DNA of 64,000 nt. It comes from Mycolicibacterium frederiksbergense (lineage in GTDB: Bacteria > Actinomycetota > Actinomycetes > Mycobacteriales > Mycobacteriaceae). A program made the position numbers and the translations under genes. The stretch lies in assembly GCF_029893345.1 (NCBI RefSeq), contig NZ_JARXVE010000006.1, positions 248,001 through 312,000 of the forward strand, written 5' to 3'. Shown here in pieces: positions 50,914 through 60,862 of the stretch; the first letter of the stretch is position 1, and the number at the start of each line of letters is the position of its first letter. Under the pieces are notes generated by a model that saw only the letters and a program-made list of their open reading frames with translations, was not told the DNA's origin and did not search any database.

Positions 50914-53900
50914 TGACTGGCTCCGAGGTAATCAGGTTGTGCAACAAGGTGTTCGGTCAGCGTCGTGGCCAGTGTTGTCACATGCGGTTGGATCACCATG
51001 GTCAGGTGATCGCCCGGGACCTCGACCACGGTGAGCTGGCCCGCCACCCACCGGCCCCAGCCGTTGTCCGCGTGGCGGTAGCAGGATCCGGCCGCATCGT
51101 GGGCGTTGGTCAATACCTCGGGCAACGCCTCGCCGGCGCGCAGCAATGTCATCGAGCCGGGCCATACCGCGGGCCGGTACTGCGCCCCGGCTTGCCAGCA
51201 GCACCGGAACACGGTGAGCAGCCGGCGCACGAGCTCGCGCGAACCGGTCCGGGGCAAGACGCCGCGGCTGATCGCGACATCGAGGATGTAATCGAGTGCC
51301 GCGTCATCGGAATCGACGTCGGGAACGGGCTCGGTGGGCGTGCCGGTGCCGAGCGCGCCCCACAACAACTCCCACAAGAAGTAGGAGTAGAGCTGTGTCG
51401 GCGTGAGATCGGTGGCGGAGTCGGGATCCAACGCCATGGTGTCCAGCAACACGAGAGAGCCGACCTCGGCACCGTCTCCGGCCAGTTGGTGGGCCATCTC
51501 GAACGCGATCAGACCGCCCAGTGACCAGCCGCCAATGTGGTACGGGCCGTCGGGCTGGATCCGCCGGACCGCCTGAATGTAGTCGGCGGCCAGCCGCTGC
51601 AGGTCGTCGACGGCCGCGGTGCCTGGCTCCAATCCGGCCGCCTGCAAGGCGTACAGCGGTTGATCCTCCGGCAGGTGTGCGGCCAGTTCGGCGTAACACA
51701 GCACCGATCCGCCGATCGGATGGACCAGGAACAACGGTGGCCGATCACCGGTCGGCTTGAGCGCGACCACCGGATCGAAGGCGACCACATCTCGATCGCG
51801 CACATGGGCGGCGAGTTCGGCGACCGTGGGCCGGGCGCCGAACGCCGACATCGGCACCGTGGTCCCGAAGCGCCGTTCGATGCCGACGATGAGCCGTACC
51901 GCCGAGATGGAATCGCCTCCGAGGGCGAAGAATTCATCGAATGCGCCGATCCGCGCCACCCCGAGCGCATCGGCCATCAACTCGGCGATCACCCGTTCGT
52001 GTTCGTCACGCGGCTCAATATGGTCCCCGGCAGGTGCGGCGAGAACCATGGTGGCCAGCGCCGCATCGGCACGCTTGCCGCTCGGGGTGTGCGGCAATTC
52101 GTCGAGCCATTCGAACCGGGACGGAACCATGTACTCGGGCACGACATCACGAAGGTCCGCCGCAATACCGGCCGCCAGGGCATCGTCGGCCGGACCGACC
52201 AGGAAGGCCACCAGCTGTGTTCGCGCACTGGATTCCCCGCTCGGCCGGGCCACCACGGCAACCTCGGTGACACCACGTCGGGCTGCCACCTGGCCCAGCG
52301 CCAGCTCCACATCGAGCGGTTCGATGCGGTGGCCACGCACCTTGACCGCGGTGCCGCGACGGCCCTCGACGACGAGCCGGCCGTCGGGCAACCTGCGCCC
52401 CAGGTCCCCGGTGCGGTACATCCGAAGCCCCCCAAGTGATTCGACGTCGAGGAACGCTTCGTCGGTCAGATCCGGGCGGCCGAGGTAGCCGTCGGCGAGT
52501 GCCGCGCCGACCACCCAGATCTCACCCGGCACACCGTCGGGGACGGCCTGGCCCCGGGCATCGAGCACGGCAATCGCAACATTGTCGATCGGTGTCCCCA
52601 CGGGTGGAAGCGTCGGGAACCGATGCGGATTGCCGGTCATGCGGTGATAGGTCACCACATGGGTTTCGGTGGGACCGTACTGGTTTTCGAGAATGACATC
52701 GCCGGTGTTGCGCGCCAGCGCAGTGCACAGCGCTCGGATCTCATCGGTGACCCGCAGCTGCTCGCCGGAGGACACGATGATGCGCAACGCGCCGGGCGCC
52801 GCACCGCGTGCCACCGCCGCCTCGGCCAGCGGCTGCAATGCCACGTACGGCAGGATGATCCGCTCGGTTGCCGTCGCGTCGAGGGTGCTCACCAACGTGG
52901 GCAGGTCCCGTCGGCCGGCATCGGTGATCAGCAGCAGCCGGCCCGCACCGCACAGCGTCGAATAGATCTCCTGGAACGACACATCGAACGACAGCGGTGC
53001 GAACTGCAGGGTTGCCGGCGCCCGCCCGGTGTCAGCGCAACGGCCGCTGGGTACCGAAAGCTGCCAGTCGATCAGGTTGGCGAGCGCCCGGTGCGCCATC
53101 ACCACGCCCTTGGGCACACCGGTCGACCCGGAGGTGAACAGCACGTAGGCCGGTTGATCGGGATGGACGGTCGGCAGCGCGGCGGTAGGGCCGGTGAGCA
53201 ATTCGGCGATCAGTGCGTCGCCGAGTACCGCGACGGGCTGCGCCACCGCCAGCATCGCGTCGCGTCGTACGGCCGGGTACGCGGGATCGACCGGCACGCA
53301 GGCTGCGCCCGCCCGGGCGATGCCGAGCACCGCGGCGATCAGCTCGGGACCGCGCTGCGCGGAGACCGCCACCCGATCGCCCTGGCGCACCCCGCGCAGC
53401 ACCAACCCGGCGGCCAACCGCGCCGACATGGCGTCGAGTTCGCCGTATGTGACGGTGCGCGAGCCGAATTCGAGTGCGACGTCGTCGCGGAACCGGGATG
53501 CGCTTGCGACGAACCGTTCGACGACCGTGCCGGTGCCCACCGTTGCGGTTACCGCTGCGATCTGCGCGTCGGCGGCGATCCCGACGGCGCTGTCGGGCTC
53601 GGTGCAGATGAACTGCAGCGCCTGCACGAAACTGCGGCCGAGTACATCGAGCTGTTCGGAGGTGTACATGGCCGGGTCACCGTCGAGTCGCACCGTGACG
53701 CTGCCGTCGCGCGGGTCACGCAGCACATTGACCAGCAATGCGAAGTTGGTGGCCTCGTCGGCGTCGACGTCCAACAGTTCGACGTCGAGGGCGGCGAGCA
53801 GATCACCGGCCTGGTGGAAGTTCACGTAGTTGAATGCGACGTCGAGCGCCAGATCTGCGTGCCGTTGAATATCGGCGAGCGGGTAGTGCGCGTGTGCGGC

Positions 53901-56900
53901 GTTCGCGCGATCCTGGTCGAACACGTCGCGCACCAGCGCCCGCCAGCTGGGCGCCGTGGTGTTCACCCGGACCGGCACGGTGTTGAGGAACAGTCCCGCG
54001 GTGCGTTCGGCGTTGGCACGTTGTGGCCGACCGTGTGTCACCACACCTGAGGTCACGTCCTGCTGGCCGGCGAACCGGCCGACGGTGAACAGGTGCGCGG
54101 CCAGATAGACGGCCTTGGCCGGCACGTGCTCATCGCCCGCGGCGGCGCTCACCTGTGCGCACAGCGACTCGGGGATCTGGACGGTGTGCCGAAGCCGGGT
54201 CGCCGCCGCCGAGGCGATCCCGTCCGCCTCCCCGGCCTCGACATGGTGGCGGTCACCGGGAATCCTGATAGCCGGGGCATCGGCGAGCAGCCGGGTCCAG
54301 TATTCGCGGTCTTCCGGGTTGTCCCGTGCGATCTGTTCCGCGCGAACGTATTCCGCGAAGCAAGGTAGAGCCGCGGAGGCCACCGGTTCGACGGCCGCGC
54401 CACCGGCGTGCCGGTAGTCCTGCAGGAGCTCGGCCAGGATCGCCGACACACTCCAGCCGTCCAGGATCGCGTGGTGGAAGGAGAACACCACGTCGACGCG
54501 ATCGGGCAGGAGAAACACCCCGAAGTGGCAGAGGCCGGGCCGGCCCAGCTCGTAGTGCCAGGCCCGCCGATCCGCGAGGTGAGTTTCGATCACGGCATGC
54601 GCGTAGCGGGTCTCGCGGTCGCGCAGGTCGACGATGTCGCAATCCGCGTCCACGTGCGGATGCACAAGCTGCAGCGGCTCGGTGAACCCGGCCAGATGAA
54701 ACGAGGTCCGCAGCGCGGGATGGCGAGCCACCAACCGCTCCAACGCGATCCGCCAGGCCGATTCCTGCCACGGCATCCGCAGCTGGTAGCGGAACACGTC
54801 GTGGTAGGCCTGCGAATCGTGTTGCTCGGTGCTGTGGAACAACATCCCGAGCTGCAGCCTGGTCAGCGGGTAGGCATCTGCGGCGTCGCCCACATGCGCC
54901 CGGTCGACGGCCGAGACGAGCTCGAACGGCGCGACCGGAGGTGTCGCATCCGCGCCGGCGACCACCTGGCGGGCGAGTTCGGACACGGTCGGATGATGCG
55001 CGATGTCACGGGCATCCAGGAGCAGGCCCCGGGCTTCGGCCAGTGCGCGGACCCGCAACGACAGGATCGAATCCCCGCCGAGGTCGAAGAAATTGTCGTG
55101 GATCGACACCACCGGGATGTCGAGGACCTGCTGCCATACCTCGACCAGCGCCGCCTCGATATCGGTGCGCGGCTCGACATGTTCGACTGTGGACTGCCGG
55201 CGCGCGGTAGCCAGCAGTGCCGCGCGGTCGGCCTTCCCGCTCGAGGTCACCGGGATGGTCTCTACCTGACAGAACTGTGCCGGGACCAGGTAATCCGGCA
55301 CCCGCTGCGCGAGCCGGGCGCGCAGCATGCCGGCGTCGAACTCGGCGGTGGCCAGGTAGAACGCGACCAGATACGTTCCGCGACTCTCGGATTCATCGGC
55401 GACGACGACGGCGTCGAGGATTCCGGGAATGTCGGTGAGGGCATTCTCGATCTCACCCGGCTCAACGCGGTTACCGCGGACCTTGACCTGACGGTCGATC
55501 CGGCCCAGATATTCGAGCTGACCGGCTGAGCACCACCGCGCCAGATCGCCGGTGCGGTACATCCGCTCGCCGGGGTGGAACGGGTCCGCGACAAACCGAT
55601 CTTCCTGCAGTTGCGGCCGGTTGAGGTAACCGCGGGCCAATCCGGCGCCGGCGATGCACAGCTCACCGGGTACACCGACCGGCTGCGGCTCGTCCGACCT
55701 GCCCAATACGTAGAGCCGGGTGTTGTCGATGGGCCGCCCGATCGGAACACGGGAAACCGGCCGATCCGGATCGGCCGGTAAGTCGTGGAACGACACATCG
55801 ACACACGCCTCGGTCGGGCCGTAGAGATTCACCAACGTCGGGGCTTGCGTACCGCGGTGCGCGAACATGCGGTTGAACCGGTTCACCTGATGTGGTCGCA
55901 ATGCCTCGCCGCTGCAGAACACGAGTCGAAGCGAATCCGCCTGCTCGGCTGCGCCGGGTGACTGTTCGAGCAGATCCAAGAACGGCGTCAGCATCGACGG
56001 CACGAAGTGCAGCACCGTGACCCGGGATTCGCTGATGGCGCGCAGGATTTCGGCGGGATCCTGCTGGCCCCCCGGCGGCAGCAGCGCCACCGCGGCACCC
56101 TGCATGGCCCACCAGAACAATTCCCACACCGACACGTCGAAGGTGATCGGGGTCTTCTGCAGGATCACGTCCCCGGGGCCGATCGGATAGCGGCGTTGCA
56201 TCCAGTCCAGCCGGTTGATCACCGAGTGGTGCTCAACAGCAACCCCTTTGGGGGTTCCGGTGGACCCTGACGTGTAGATGACGTAGGCCAGGTCGGGTCC
56301 GGTCGGGACGGATGGGTTCGGTGCGGGTGCGGGGGAGGGTTGTCCACCGTGCATCGGGATGACCGGGAGGTCGCCGATTCCCGGCCGCGCCGCATCGTCG
56401 GTCAGCACTGCGGCCACGCCGGCATCGGCCAGCACATATGCGATCCGGTCGGCGGGGTGGTGCGGGTCGACGGGAACGTAGGCGGCTCCGGCGTGCATGG
56501 CCGCCATGACCGCGACAACCATGTCGGGGCCGCGCTCCAGCAGGACCGCGACGCGATCGCCGCGGTGCACACCGCGTGCCCGCAGGTCGGCCGCCATCGC
56601 CGATATGCGTTGATTCAGTTGGGAATACGTCATCGCAGGTGCGTCGGCGGCCAGCACGGCGGCGGCGTCAGGCGTGGCCTGGGCCTGGGTCATGATCCGC
56701 TCGATCACACTCGTGCGGTCGTCGTAGGGGACAACGGGGCCACGGGACTGCTCGGTCAGCGCGGCGAGCTCGGTGGCCGACAGCATCGGCAGCGTGGCCG
56801 GATCCGCCTGGAGTGATTCGAGGCCGGCGTCGAGCAGCGCCTTGAGGTGACGCTCGACGGATTCGATCGGATAGTCGTCATCGAACACGTCGGTCGCGTA

Positions 56901-58097
56901 GTCGAAGATCAGCTCCAGCGGTCCGTCGTTGTCGAGTTCATGGACGTGCACGGCCAACGTGAGGGTGTCGAAACCCTGCGGCAGCCCCTCGACGCTCTCG
57001 ACGATGTCGGACAGCGTATGCACCTCGGGCAGCCGAACGTAGGTGACCGTGACGTCGAACAGGGGACCGGTATCGCGGCCCGTCCGGCGCAACTCGTTCA
57101 TCAGGTCGCCGAGCGGAAACCGCTGTCGTGCCTTGATCTCACGGACCCGGCCGCGGACATCGCCGACCAGGTCGGCCAGCCCGGCGCCGGTACGCCGGTC
57201 GATCCGCAACGGCAGGGTATTGGCGAAATGGCCGCCGACGGTCATCATTTCGGCTGGGGTATTGCGGTTGGACAGCGGAATTCCGACCATCACGTCGTCG
57301 GTGCGCAGCACTCGGCTCACGTAGGTGCCGACCACCGTCGCCAGATAGGGGAAGAACGGTACGTCGAGGTCGCGGAGCCGGTCGACGAAGGACCGCGGTA
57401 GGTGACAGCGGTGCCGCCGCAGCGGGGCCGGGCCGGTGACCGCATGCGACCTGTCGAACAAGGCTGGGGTGGCGTCGCCTATTTGGTCGGTCAGGTAGTC
57501 GCGGTCGGCCAGCCACTGCTCGGACTGCAGGTACTCGTCAGCCAGCTCAGCCGCTTCCCGAAACGACGTGGCCGGCAACGGCGCGGGTCGGCCGGTGGCC
57601 ATCACGGAGCTGTAGTCGGCCAGCACGTGTGCGGCCAGGTTGAAGACTCCCGTGGCGTCGATCGCCACGTGATGGGAGAACACCAGGACCCGGTAGACCT
57701 GTTCGGCCTCGCGCAACAAGGTGACCCGCAGCGGCACCCGTTCGGTGGGATCGATCGCGGTGCCGACCGCTTCCTGCACGATCCGGTCCGCTGCTGCCGC
57801 CGGATCCGGTTGTCCGGTGAGGTCGACGTGCTCGATCGGTGGCATGTCGTCGGCGAGTTCCTGATACGGCATGCCTTCGGTGACCCCGAACCGCAGCCGT
57901 ATCCCGTCGTGGCGTTCCCATGCCCGGGCGTAGCAATCGGTGAGGACATCGATATCGACATCGCCGACCAATCGGGCCTGGAGCCCGACGACATAGCTCG
58001 GGACACCCGGAAACAACTGTGTGACCAGCCAGATATCTCGTTGGTAGGCGGTCAGATTGCGGTGGCCGCGCATGGCGGCGTCGTCGGTTGCGCCCAT
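50910..58097 (-). CDS. Two-module non-ribosomal peptide synthetase, C-A-T-C-A-T-TE
   Basis: Multidomain synthetase of 2,395 residues. C1 (about 10-440) has HHVAIDA near 142. A1 (460-965) has IYTSGSTGTPKG, YRTGDLA and SGKAD; its specificity residues read D-V-W-H-F-S-L-V-D-K, the serine code. T1 has LGGDS near 1008. C2 (1060-1500) has HHAILDG near 1208. A2 (1520-2020) reads D-V-Q-I-V-S-Q-V-V-K, distantly proline-like, and its A8 region is GRRGTAVKV without the usual Asp. T2 has LGGDS near 2060. The thioesterase has GWSLGG near 2190 and GDHLTM. A C domain at the N-terminus implies that an acyl starter joins serine. No MbtH-like or phosphopantetheinyl transferase gene is nearby. Confidence 0.93.
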   Translation of the reverse strand: MGATDDAAMRGHRNLTAYQRDIWLVTQLFPGVPSYVVGLQARLVGDVDIDVLTDCYARAWERHDGIRLRFGVTEGMPYQELADDMPPIEHVDLTGQPDPAAAADRIVQEAVGTAIDPTERVPLRVTLLREAEQVYRVLVFSHHVAIDATGVFNLAAHVLADYSSVMATGRPAPLPATSFREAAELADEYLQSEQWLADRDYLTDQIGDATPALFDRSHAVTGPAPLRRHRCHLPRSFVDRLRDLDVPFFPYLATVVGTYVSRVLRTDDVMVGIPLSNRNTPAEMMTVGGHFANTLPLRIDRRTGAGLADLVGDVRGRVREIKARQRFPLGDLMNELRRTGRDTGPLFDVTVTYVRLPEVHTLSDIVESVEGLPQGFDTLTLAVHVHELDNDGPLELIFDYATDVFDDDYPIESVERHLKALLDAGLESLQADPATLPMLSATELAALTEQSRGPVVPYDDRTSVIERIMTQAQATPDAAAVLAADAPAMTYSQLNQRISAMAADLRARGVHRGDRVAVLLERGPDMVVAVMAAMHAGAAYVPVDPHHPADRIAYVLADAGVAAVLTDDAARPGIGDLPVIPMHGGQPSPAPAPNPSVPTGPDLAYVIYTSGSTGTPKGVAVEHHSVINRLDWMQRRYPIGPGDVILQKTPITFDVSVWELFWWAMQGAAVALLPPGGQQDPAEILRAISESRVTVLHFVPSMLTPFLDLLEQSPGAAEQADSLRLVFCSGEALRPHQVNRFNRMFAHRGTQAPTLVNLYGPTEACVDVSFHDLPADPDRPVSRVPIGRPIDNTRLYVLGRSDEPQPVGVPGELCIAGAGLARGYLNRPQLQEDRFVADPFHPGERMYRTGDLARWCSAGQLEYLGRIDRQVKVRGNRVEPGEIENALTDIPGILDAVVVADESESRGTYLVAFYLATAEFDAGMLRARLAQRVPDYLVPAQFCQVETIPVTSSGKADRAALLATARRQSTVEHVEPRTDIEAALVEVWQQVLDIPVVSIHDNFFDLGGDSILSLRVRALAEARGLLLDARDIAHHPTVSELARQVVAGADATPPVAPFELVSAVDRAHVGDAADAYPLTRLQLGMLFHSTEQHDSQAYHDVFRYQLRMPWQESAWRIALERLVARHPALRTSFHLAGFTEPLQLVHPHVDADCDIVDLRDRETRYAHAVIETHLADRRAWHYELGRPGLCHFGVFLLPDRVDVVFSFHHAILDGWSVSAILAELLQDYRHAGGAAVEPVASAALPCFAEYVRAEQIARDNPEDREYWTRLLADAPAIRIPGDRHHVEAGEADGIASAAATRLRHTVQIPESLCAQVSAAAGDEHVPAKAVYLAAHLFTVGRFAGQQDVTSGVVTHGRPQRANAERTAGLFLNTVPVRVNTTAPSWRALVRDVFDQDRANAAHAHYPLADIQRHADLALDVAFNYVNFHQAGDLLAALDVELLDVDADEATNFALLVNVLRDPRDGSVTVRLDGDPAMYTSEQLDVLGRSFVQALQFICTEPDSAVGIAADAQIAAVTATVGTGTVVERFVASASRFRDDVALEFGSRTVTYGELDAMSARLAAGLVLRGVRQGDRVAVSAQRGPELIAAVLGIARAGAACVPVDPAYPAVRRDAMLAVAQPVAVLGDALIAELLTGPTAALPTVHPDQPAYVLFTSGSTGVPKGVVMAHRALANLIDWQLSVPSGRCADTGRAPATLQFAPLSFDVSFQEIYSTLCGAGRLLLITDAGRRDLPTLVSTLDATATERIILPYVALQPLAEAAVARGAAPGALRIIVSSGEQLRVTDEIRALCTALARNTGDVILENQYGPTETHVVTYHRMTGNPHRFPTLPPVGTPIDNVAIAVLDARGQAVPDGVPGEIWVVGAALADGYLGRPDLTDEAFLDVESLGGLRMYRTGDLGRRLPDGRLVVEGRRGTAVKVRGHRIEPLDVELALGQVAARRGVTEVAVVARPSGESSARTQLVAFLVGPADDALAAGIAADLRDVVPEYMVPSRFEWLDELPHTPSGKRADAALATMVLAAPAGDHIEPRDEHERVIAELMADALGVARIGAFDEFFALGGDSISAVRLIVGIERRFGTTVPMSAFGARPTVAELAAHVRDRDVVAFDPVVALKPTGDRPPLFLVHPIGGSVLCYAELAAHLPEDQPLYALQAAGLEPGTAAVDDLQRLAADYIQAVRRIQPDGPYHIGGWSLGGLIAFEMAHQLAGDGAEVGSLVLLDTMALDPDSATDLTPTQLYSYFLWELLWGALGTGTPTEPVPDVDSDDAALDYILDVAISRGVLPRTGSRELVRRLLTVFRCCWQAGAQYRPAVWPGSMTLLRAGEALPEVLTNAHDAAGSCYRHADNGWGRWVAGQLTVVEVPGDHLTMVIQPHVTTLATTLTEHLVAQPDYLGASQ

Positions 58098-58115
58098 GAT
58101 TTCGGCAGTGCTCCA

Positions 58116-58121
58116 AACGTA
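58116..58121 (-). promoter_or_regulatory. Possible -10 element of the NRPS operon
   Basis: On the minus strand TACGTT (58121-58116) fits the mycobacterial TAnnnT -10 pattern 18 bases before the NRPS ATG. It would give a leader of about a dozen bases. No good -35 (TTGAC-like) is found 16-19 bases further upstream, so this is a weak prediction. Confidence 0.25.
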
Positions 58122-58240
58122 TCTCGACTAGGGCGACGATCCGATCGGCCCAGGACAGTGGCTAACCGGGACCGAGGATATTGACGATGTGCCGAAAATG
58201 GGTGGCTACCTTTCGGCGCTGCGGTGGTACAGGGCGCGAG

Positions 58241-58258
58241 CGGTACTACTTGGTACCG
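58241..58258. promoter_or_regulatory. Inverted repeat just upstream of the amidase start
   Basis: CGGTAC (58241-58246) and GTACCG (58253-58258) form a perfect 6-base inverted repeat with a 6-base spacer, ending 7 bases before the amidase ATG. It may be an operator or a structure hiding the start. The amidase lacks a clear Shine-Dalgarno sequence. Confidence 0.3.
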
Positions 58259-58265
58259 TCGGTTC

Positions 58266-59681
58266 ATGAGTCGAATCTTCGCCTTCGGTGACGACGCCCT
58301 CGGCGAGCATGACGCCGTCGGTCTGGTCGAAGAATTGCGGGCGGGCCGGGTGTCGGCGGCCGATCTGATCGAGGCCGCCATCGCGCGGGTCGAGGCGGTC
58401 AATCCCACGCTCAACGGGTTGGCGTTCGAGGCCTTCGACCGGGCTCACGCCCGCGGCGCCGCGCCCAGCCCGTTCGGCGGGTACTTCGATGGAGTGCCGA
58501 CTTTCGTCAAGGACAACGTCGCTGTCGAGGGCATGCCCACCATGCGCGGCACCGATGCGTGGGAGCCGCGACCCGAGCGGGCCAATGGGGATCTCGCCCG
58601 CGCCTACCTCGCCACCGGCCTGGTCCCACTGGGCAAGACCCGGCTCTCGGAGTTCGGTTTCAGCGCGTCGTGTGAGCATCCACGGCTGGGGCCGGTGCGC
58701 AATCCGTGGAATCCGCGCTACACCGCAGGCGCTTCCTCGTCCGGATCGGGTGCGTTCGTGGCGGCGGGGGTGGTGCCCATCGCGCACGCCAACGACGGGG
58801 GCGGGTCGATCCGGATCCCGGCCGCGTGCAACGGGTTGGTCGGTCTCAAACCATCGCGTGGCCGGCTGCCGCAGGACCAGGACCTGCGCGTGATGCCGCT
58901 GCGGATCGTGTCCGACGGGGTGCTGACCCGGTCGGTTCGTGACACCGCGGCGCTCTATCGCGAGATGGAGCGGGTCTACCGCAACCCCAAGCTGCCGCCG
59001 ATCGGCGATGTCAGCCGTCCGGGTAAGCAGCGCCTGCGCATCGCGGTGTGCACGCAGTCCATCGTGCGGGACGCCGGCCCCGAGATGGTGGAGCTCACCC
59101 ACAAGACCGCCGCGCTGCTAGAGGGGCTCGGACACCGGATCACCGTGATCGGCAATCCCGTCCCGTCCCAATTCAAGGACGACTTCCTGCTGTACTGGTC
59201 GTTTCTCGCCTTCGCCATGGTGCGCGGTGGAAAGCGTTCATTCGGAACGAGTTTCGACCGTGACCGGCTCGACAATCTCACCCTCGGGCTGGACCGGTTC
59301 GCGGCGCGCAACCTGCATCGGGTTCCGGTGGCGATTGCGCGGCTGGCGCGGTCCCGACGAGTCACCGAGCGGCTGGCCGCCAGCTACGACGCGGTACTGA
59401 TGCCCACCCTGTCCGAGCCCACCCTGGAGATCGGCTGGCTCGACCCGACTGCGGAGTATGAGCAGATCATCGACCGGCTCGTGGACTGGGTGGCGTTCAC
59501 GCCGCTGCAGAACGCCACCGGCGACCCGGCCATCTCGTTGCCGGTGGCCCAGACGGGCAACGGCCTGCCGGTAGGCATGATGCTGTCGGCGACCCGCGGA
59601 CGCGAGGCGCTGCTGCTGGAACTGGCCTATGAACTCGAAGAGGCCAACCCCTGGCCGCGCATTCAGGATCCGGCGCACTAA
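58266..59681 (+). CDS. amiC: Amidase (amidase-signature family, AmiC-like)
   Basis: Amidase-signature hydrolase of 471 residues converting an amide to acid and ammonia. The catalytic Lys is in FVKDNVAVEG (about residue 82), and the Ser-Ser pair lies in the glycine/serine-rich stretch YTAGASSSGSGAFVAAG through HANDGGGSIRIPAACNG. The position downstream of tsf in the core order matches Rv2888c. ATG at 58266 (MSRIFAFGDDALGEHDAV) is chosen over 58224. It is divergent from the NRPS gene; given synteny with M. tuberculosis it is core, not part of the NRPS cluster. Confidence 0.92.
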   Translation: MSRIFAFGDDALGEHDAVGLVEELRAGRVSAADLIEAAIARVEAVNPTLNGLAFEAFDRAHARGAAPSPFGGYFDGVPTFVKDNVAVEGMPTMRGTDAWEPRPERANGDLARAYLATGLVPLGKTRLSEFGFSASCEHPRLGPVRNPWNPRYTAGASSSGSGAFVAAGVVPIAHANDGGGSIRIPAACNGLVGLKPSRGRLPQDQDLRVMPLRIVSDGVLTRSVRDTAALYREMERVYRNPKLPPIGDVSRPGKQRLRIAVCTQSIVRDAGPEMVELTHKTAALLEGLGHRITVIGNPVPSQFKDDFLLYWSFLAFAMVRGGKRSFGTSFDRDRLDNLTLGLDRFAARNLHRVPVAIARLARSRRVTERLAASYDAVLMPTLSEPTLEIGWLDPTAEYEQIIDRLVDWVAFTPLQNATGDPAISLPVAQTGNGLPVGMMLSATRGREALLLELAYELEEANPWPRIQDPAH

Positions 59682-59690
59682 CTCCTCGCG

Positions 59691-60812
59691 CTATAAGGCT
59701 CGGCAGACTTCGGCGGCCGCGCGGGCCAATGCTGCCGGTCCTTCGCGCAGGGCCCGCTCGATCGGGGTGCCTGGCGCGGTGATCGCCACCAACTTCTCGA
59801 CTCCGTTGGCCAACAGCACATCGGCGTCGGGCGCCACCTGGCCGGCGAAGATCACCACCCGGGCACCGGCGCGAACGGCCATCCGGGCTACCCCGAATGG
59901 CGTTTTACCTAGCATGGTTTGGGCGTCGACGCTGCCCTCCCCGGTGAACACCCAATCGGCACCACGCAGTGTCTGCTCCAGGCCCACGGTCTGGGCGATC
60001 ACCTCGACGCCGGGATCGCATTCGGCCCCAAGGTATTCCAGCAGGCCAAAGCCCAGGCCGCCGGCGGCGCCCGCGCCCGGGCGGTCGGGCCGGGCATGGC
60101 CCAGCGTGGAGTCGGTCACTTCCACCAGCCGGGTCAATGCGGTCTCCAGCAGCGCCACATCGGCGGGTGTGGCCCCCTTCTGCGGGCCGAAAACCGCGCT
60201 GGCGCCGCTGATCCCGAGCAGTGGTGCGGTGACGTCGGAGGCGATCCGGATCCGGACGCCGGCCAGCCTGGGATCGAGTCCGGTGGTGTCGATGTGCTGC
60301 AGCCGCGCCAACGCCGCGCCGCCGGGTGCCAGGACGGTTCCGTCGATATCGGTGAACACCGCACCCAGCGCGCTGAGCATGCCGGTCCCACCGTCGTTGG
60401 TCGCCGAACCGCCCAGCCCGATCAGCAGTTCGGTCGCGCCGCGGTCCAGTGCCGAGGTGATGAGTTGTCCAACCCCGAAAGTGCTGGCGCGCAGAACATT
60501 CCGATCCGATGGCGCCACCAGTTCCAGACCTGATGCGCTGGCCATCTCGATCACGGCCAGGCTGCGGTCGGCGACATAGCCGTAGGCGGCGCGAACCGGT
60601 CGGCCCAGCGGGTCGCGAACCTCCTGGGTGACGCGTTCACCGTCAAGCGCGTCGACGACAGCGTCCACGGTTCCCTCGCCACCGTCGGCCATCGGCACCC
60701 CGACGCATTCGGCGTCGGGCAGTACCGACCGGATGCCGGCGCGCATCGCGGCCACTGCTTGCGCTGCGGTCATCGACTCCTTGAAGGAGTCCGGAGCCAG
60801 AACGATCTTCAT
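59691..60812 (-). CDS. Glycerate kinase (GarK/GlxK family)
   Basis: Phosphorylates D-glycerate with ATP. The 373-residue protein has the full family pattern: MKIVLAPDSFKESMTAAQAV at the start, PMADGGEGTVDAVV, LIGLGGSATNDGGTGMLSAL near residue 130, and DWVFTGEGSVDAQTMLGKTP near 285. It feeds glycerate from glyoxylate, tartrate or serine breakdown into glycolysis. It converges with the amidase gene (9-base gap) and lies upstream of the MarR gene in the same direction but transcribed separately, with 50 bases between. Confidence 0.92.
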   Translation of the reverse strand: MKIVLAPDSFKESMTAAQAVAAMRAGIRSVLPDAECVGVPMADGGEGTVDAVVDALDGERVTQEVRDPLGRPVRAAYGYVADRSLAVIEMASASGLELVAPSDRNVLRASTFGVGQLITSALDRGATELLIGLGGSATNDGGTGMLSALGAVFTDIDGTVLAPGGAALARLQHIDTTGLDPRLAGVRIRIASDVTAPLLGISGASAVFGPQKGATPADVALLETALTRLVEVTDSTLGHARPDRPGAGAAGGLGFGLLEYLGAECDPGVEVIAQTVGLEQTLRGADWVFTGEGSVDAQTMLGKTPFGVARMAVRAGARVVIFAGQVAPDADVLLANGVEKLVAITAPGTPIERALREGPAALARAAAEVCRAL

Positions 60813-60862
60813 CAGGTGGCGACGTTACCCATCGCGGCGCGGGTCGGCGCGCCGGCGGAAAC

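Noticed and set aside
58160..58167. GGCTAACC upstream of the NRPS as an iron box
   Set aside because: Only the 8-base core matches the 19-base IdeR consensus; the flanks do not fit, so there is no basis to call the NRPS iron-regulated.
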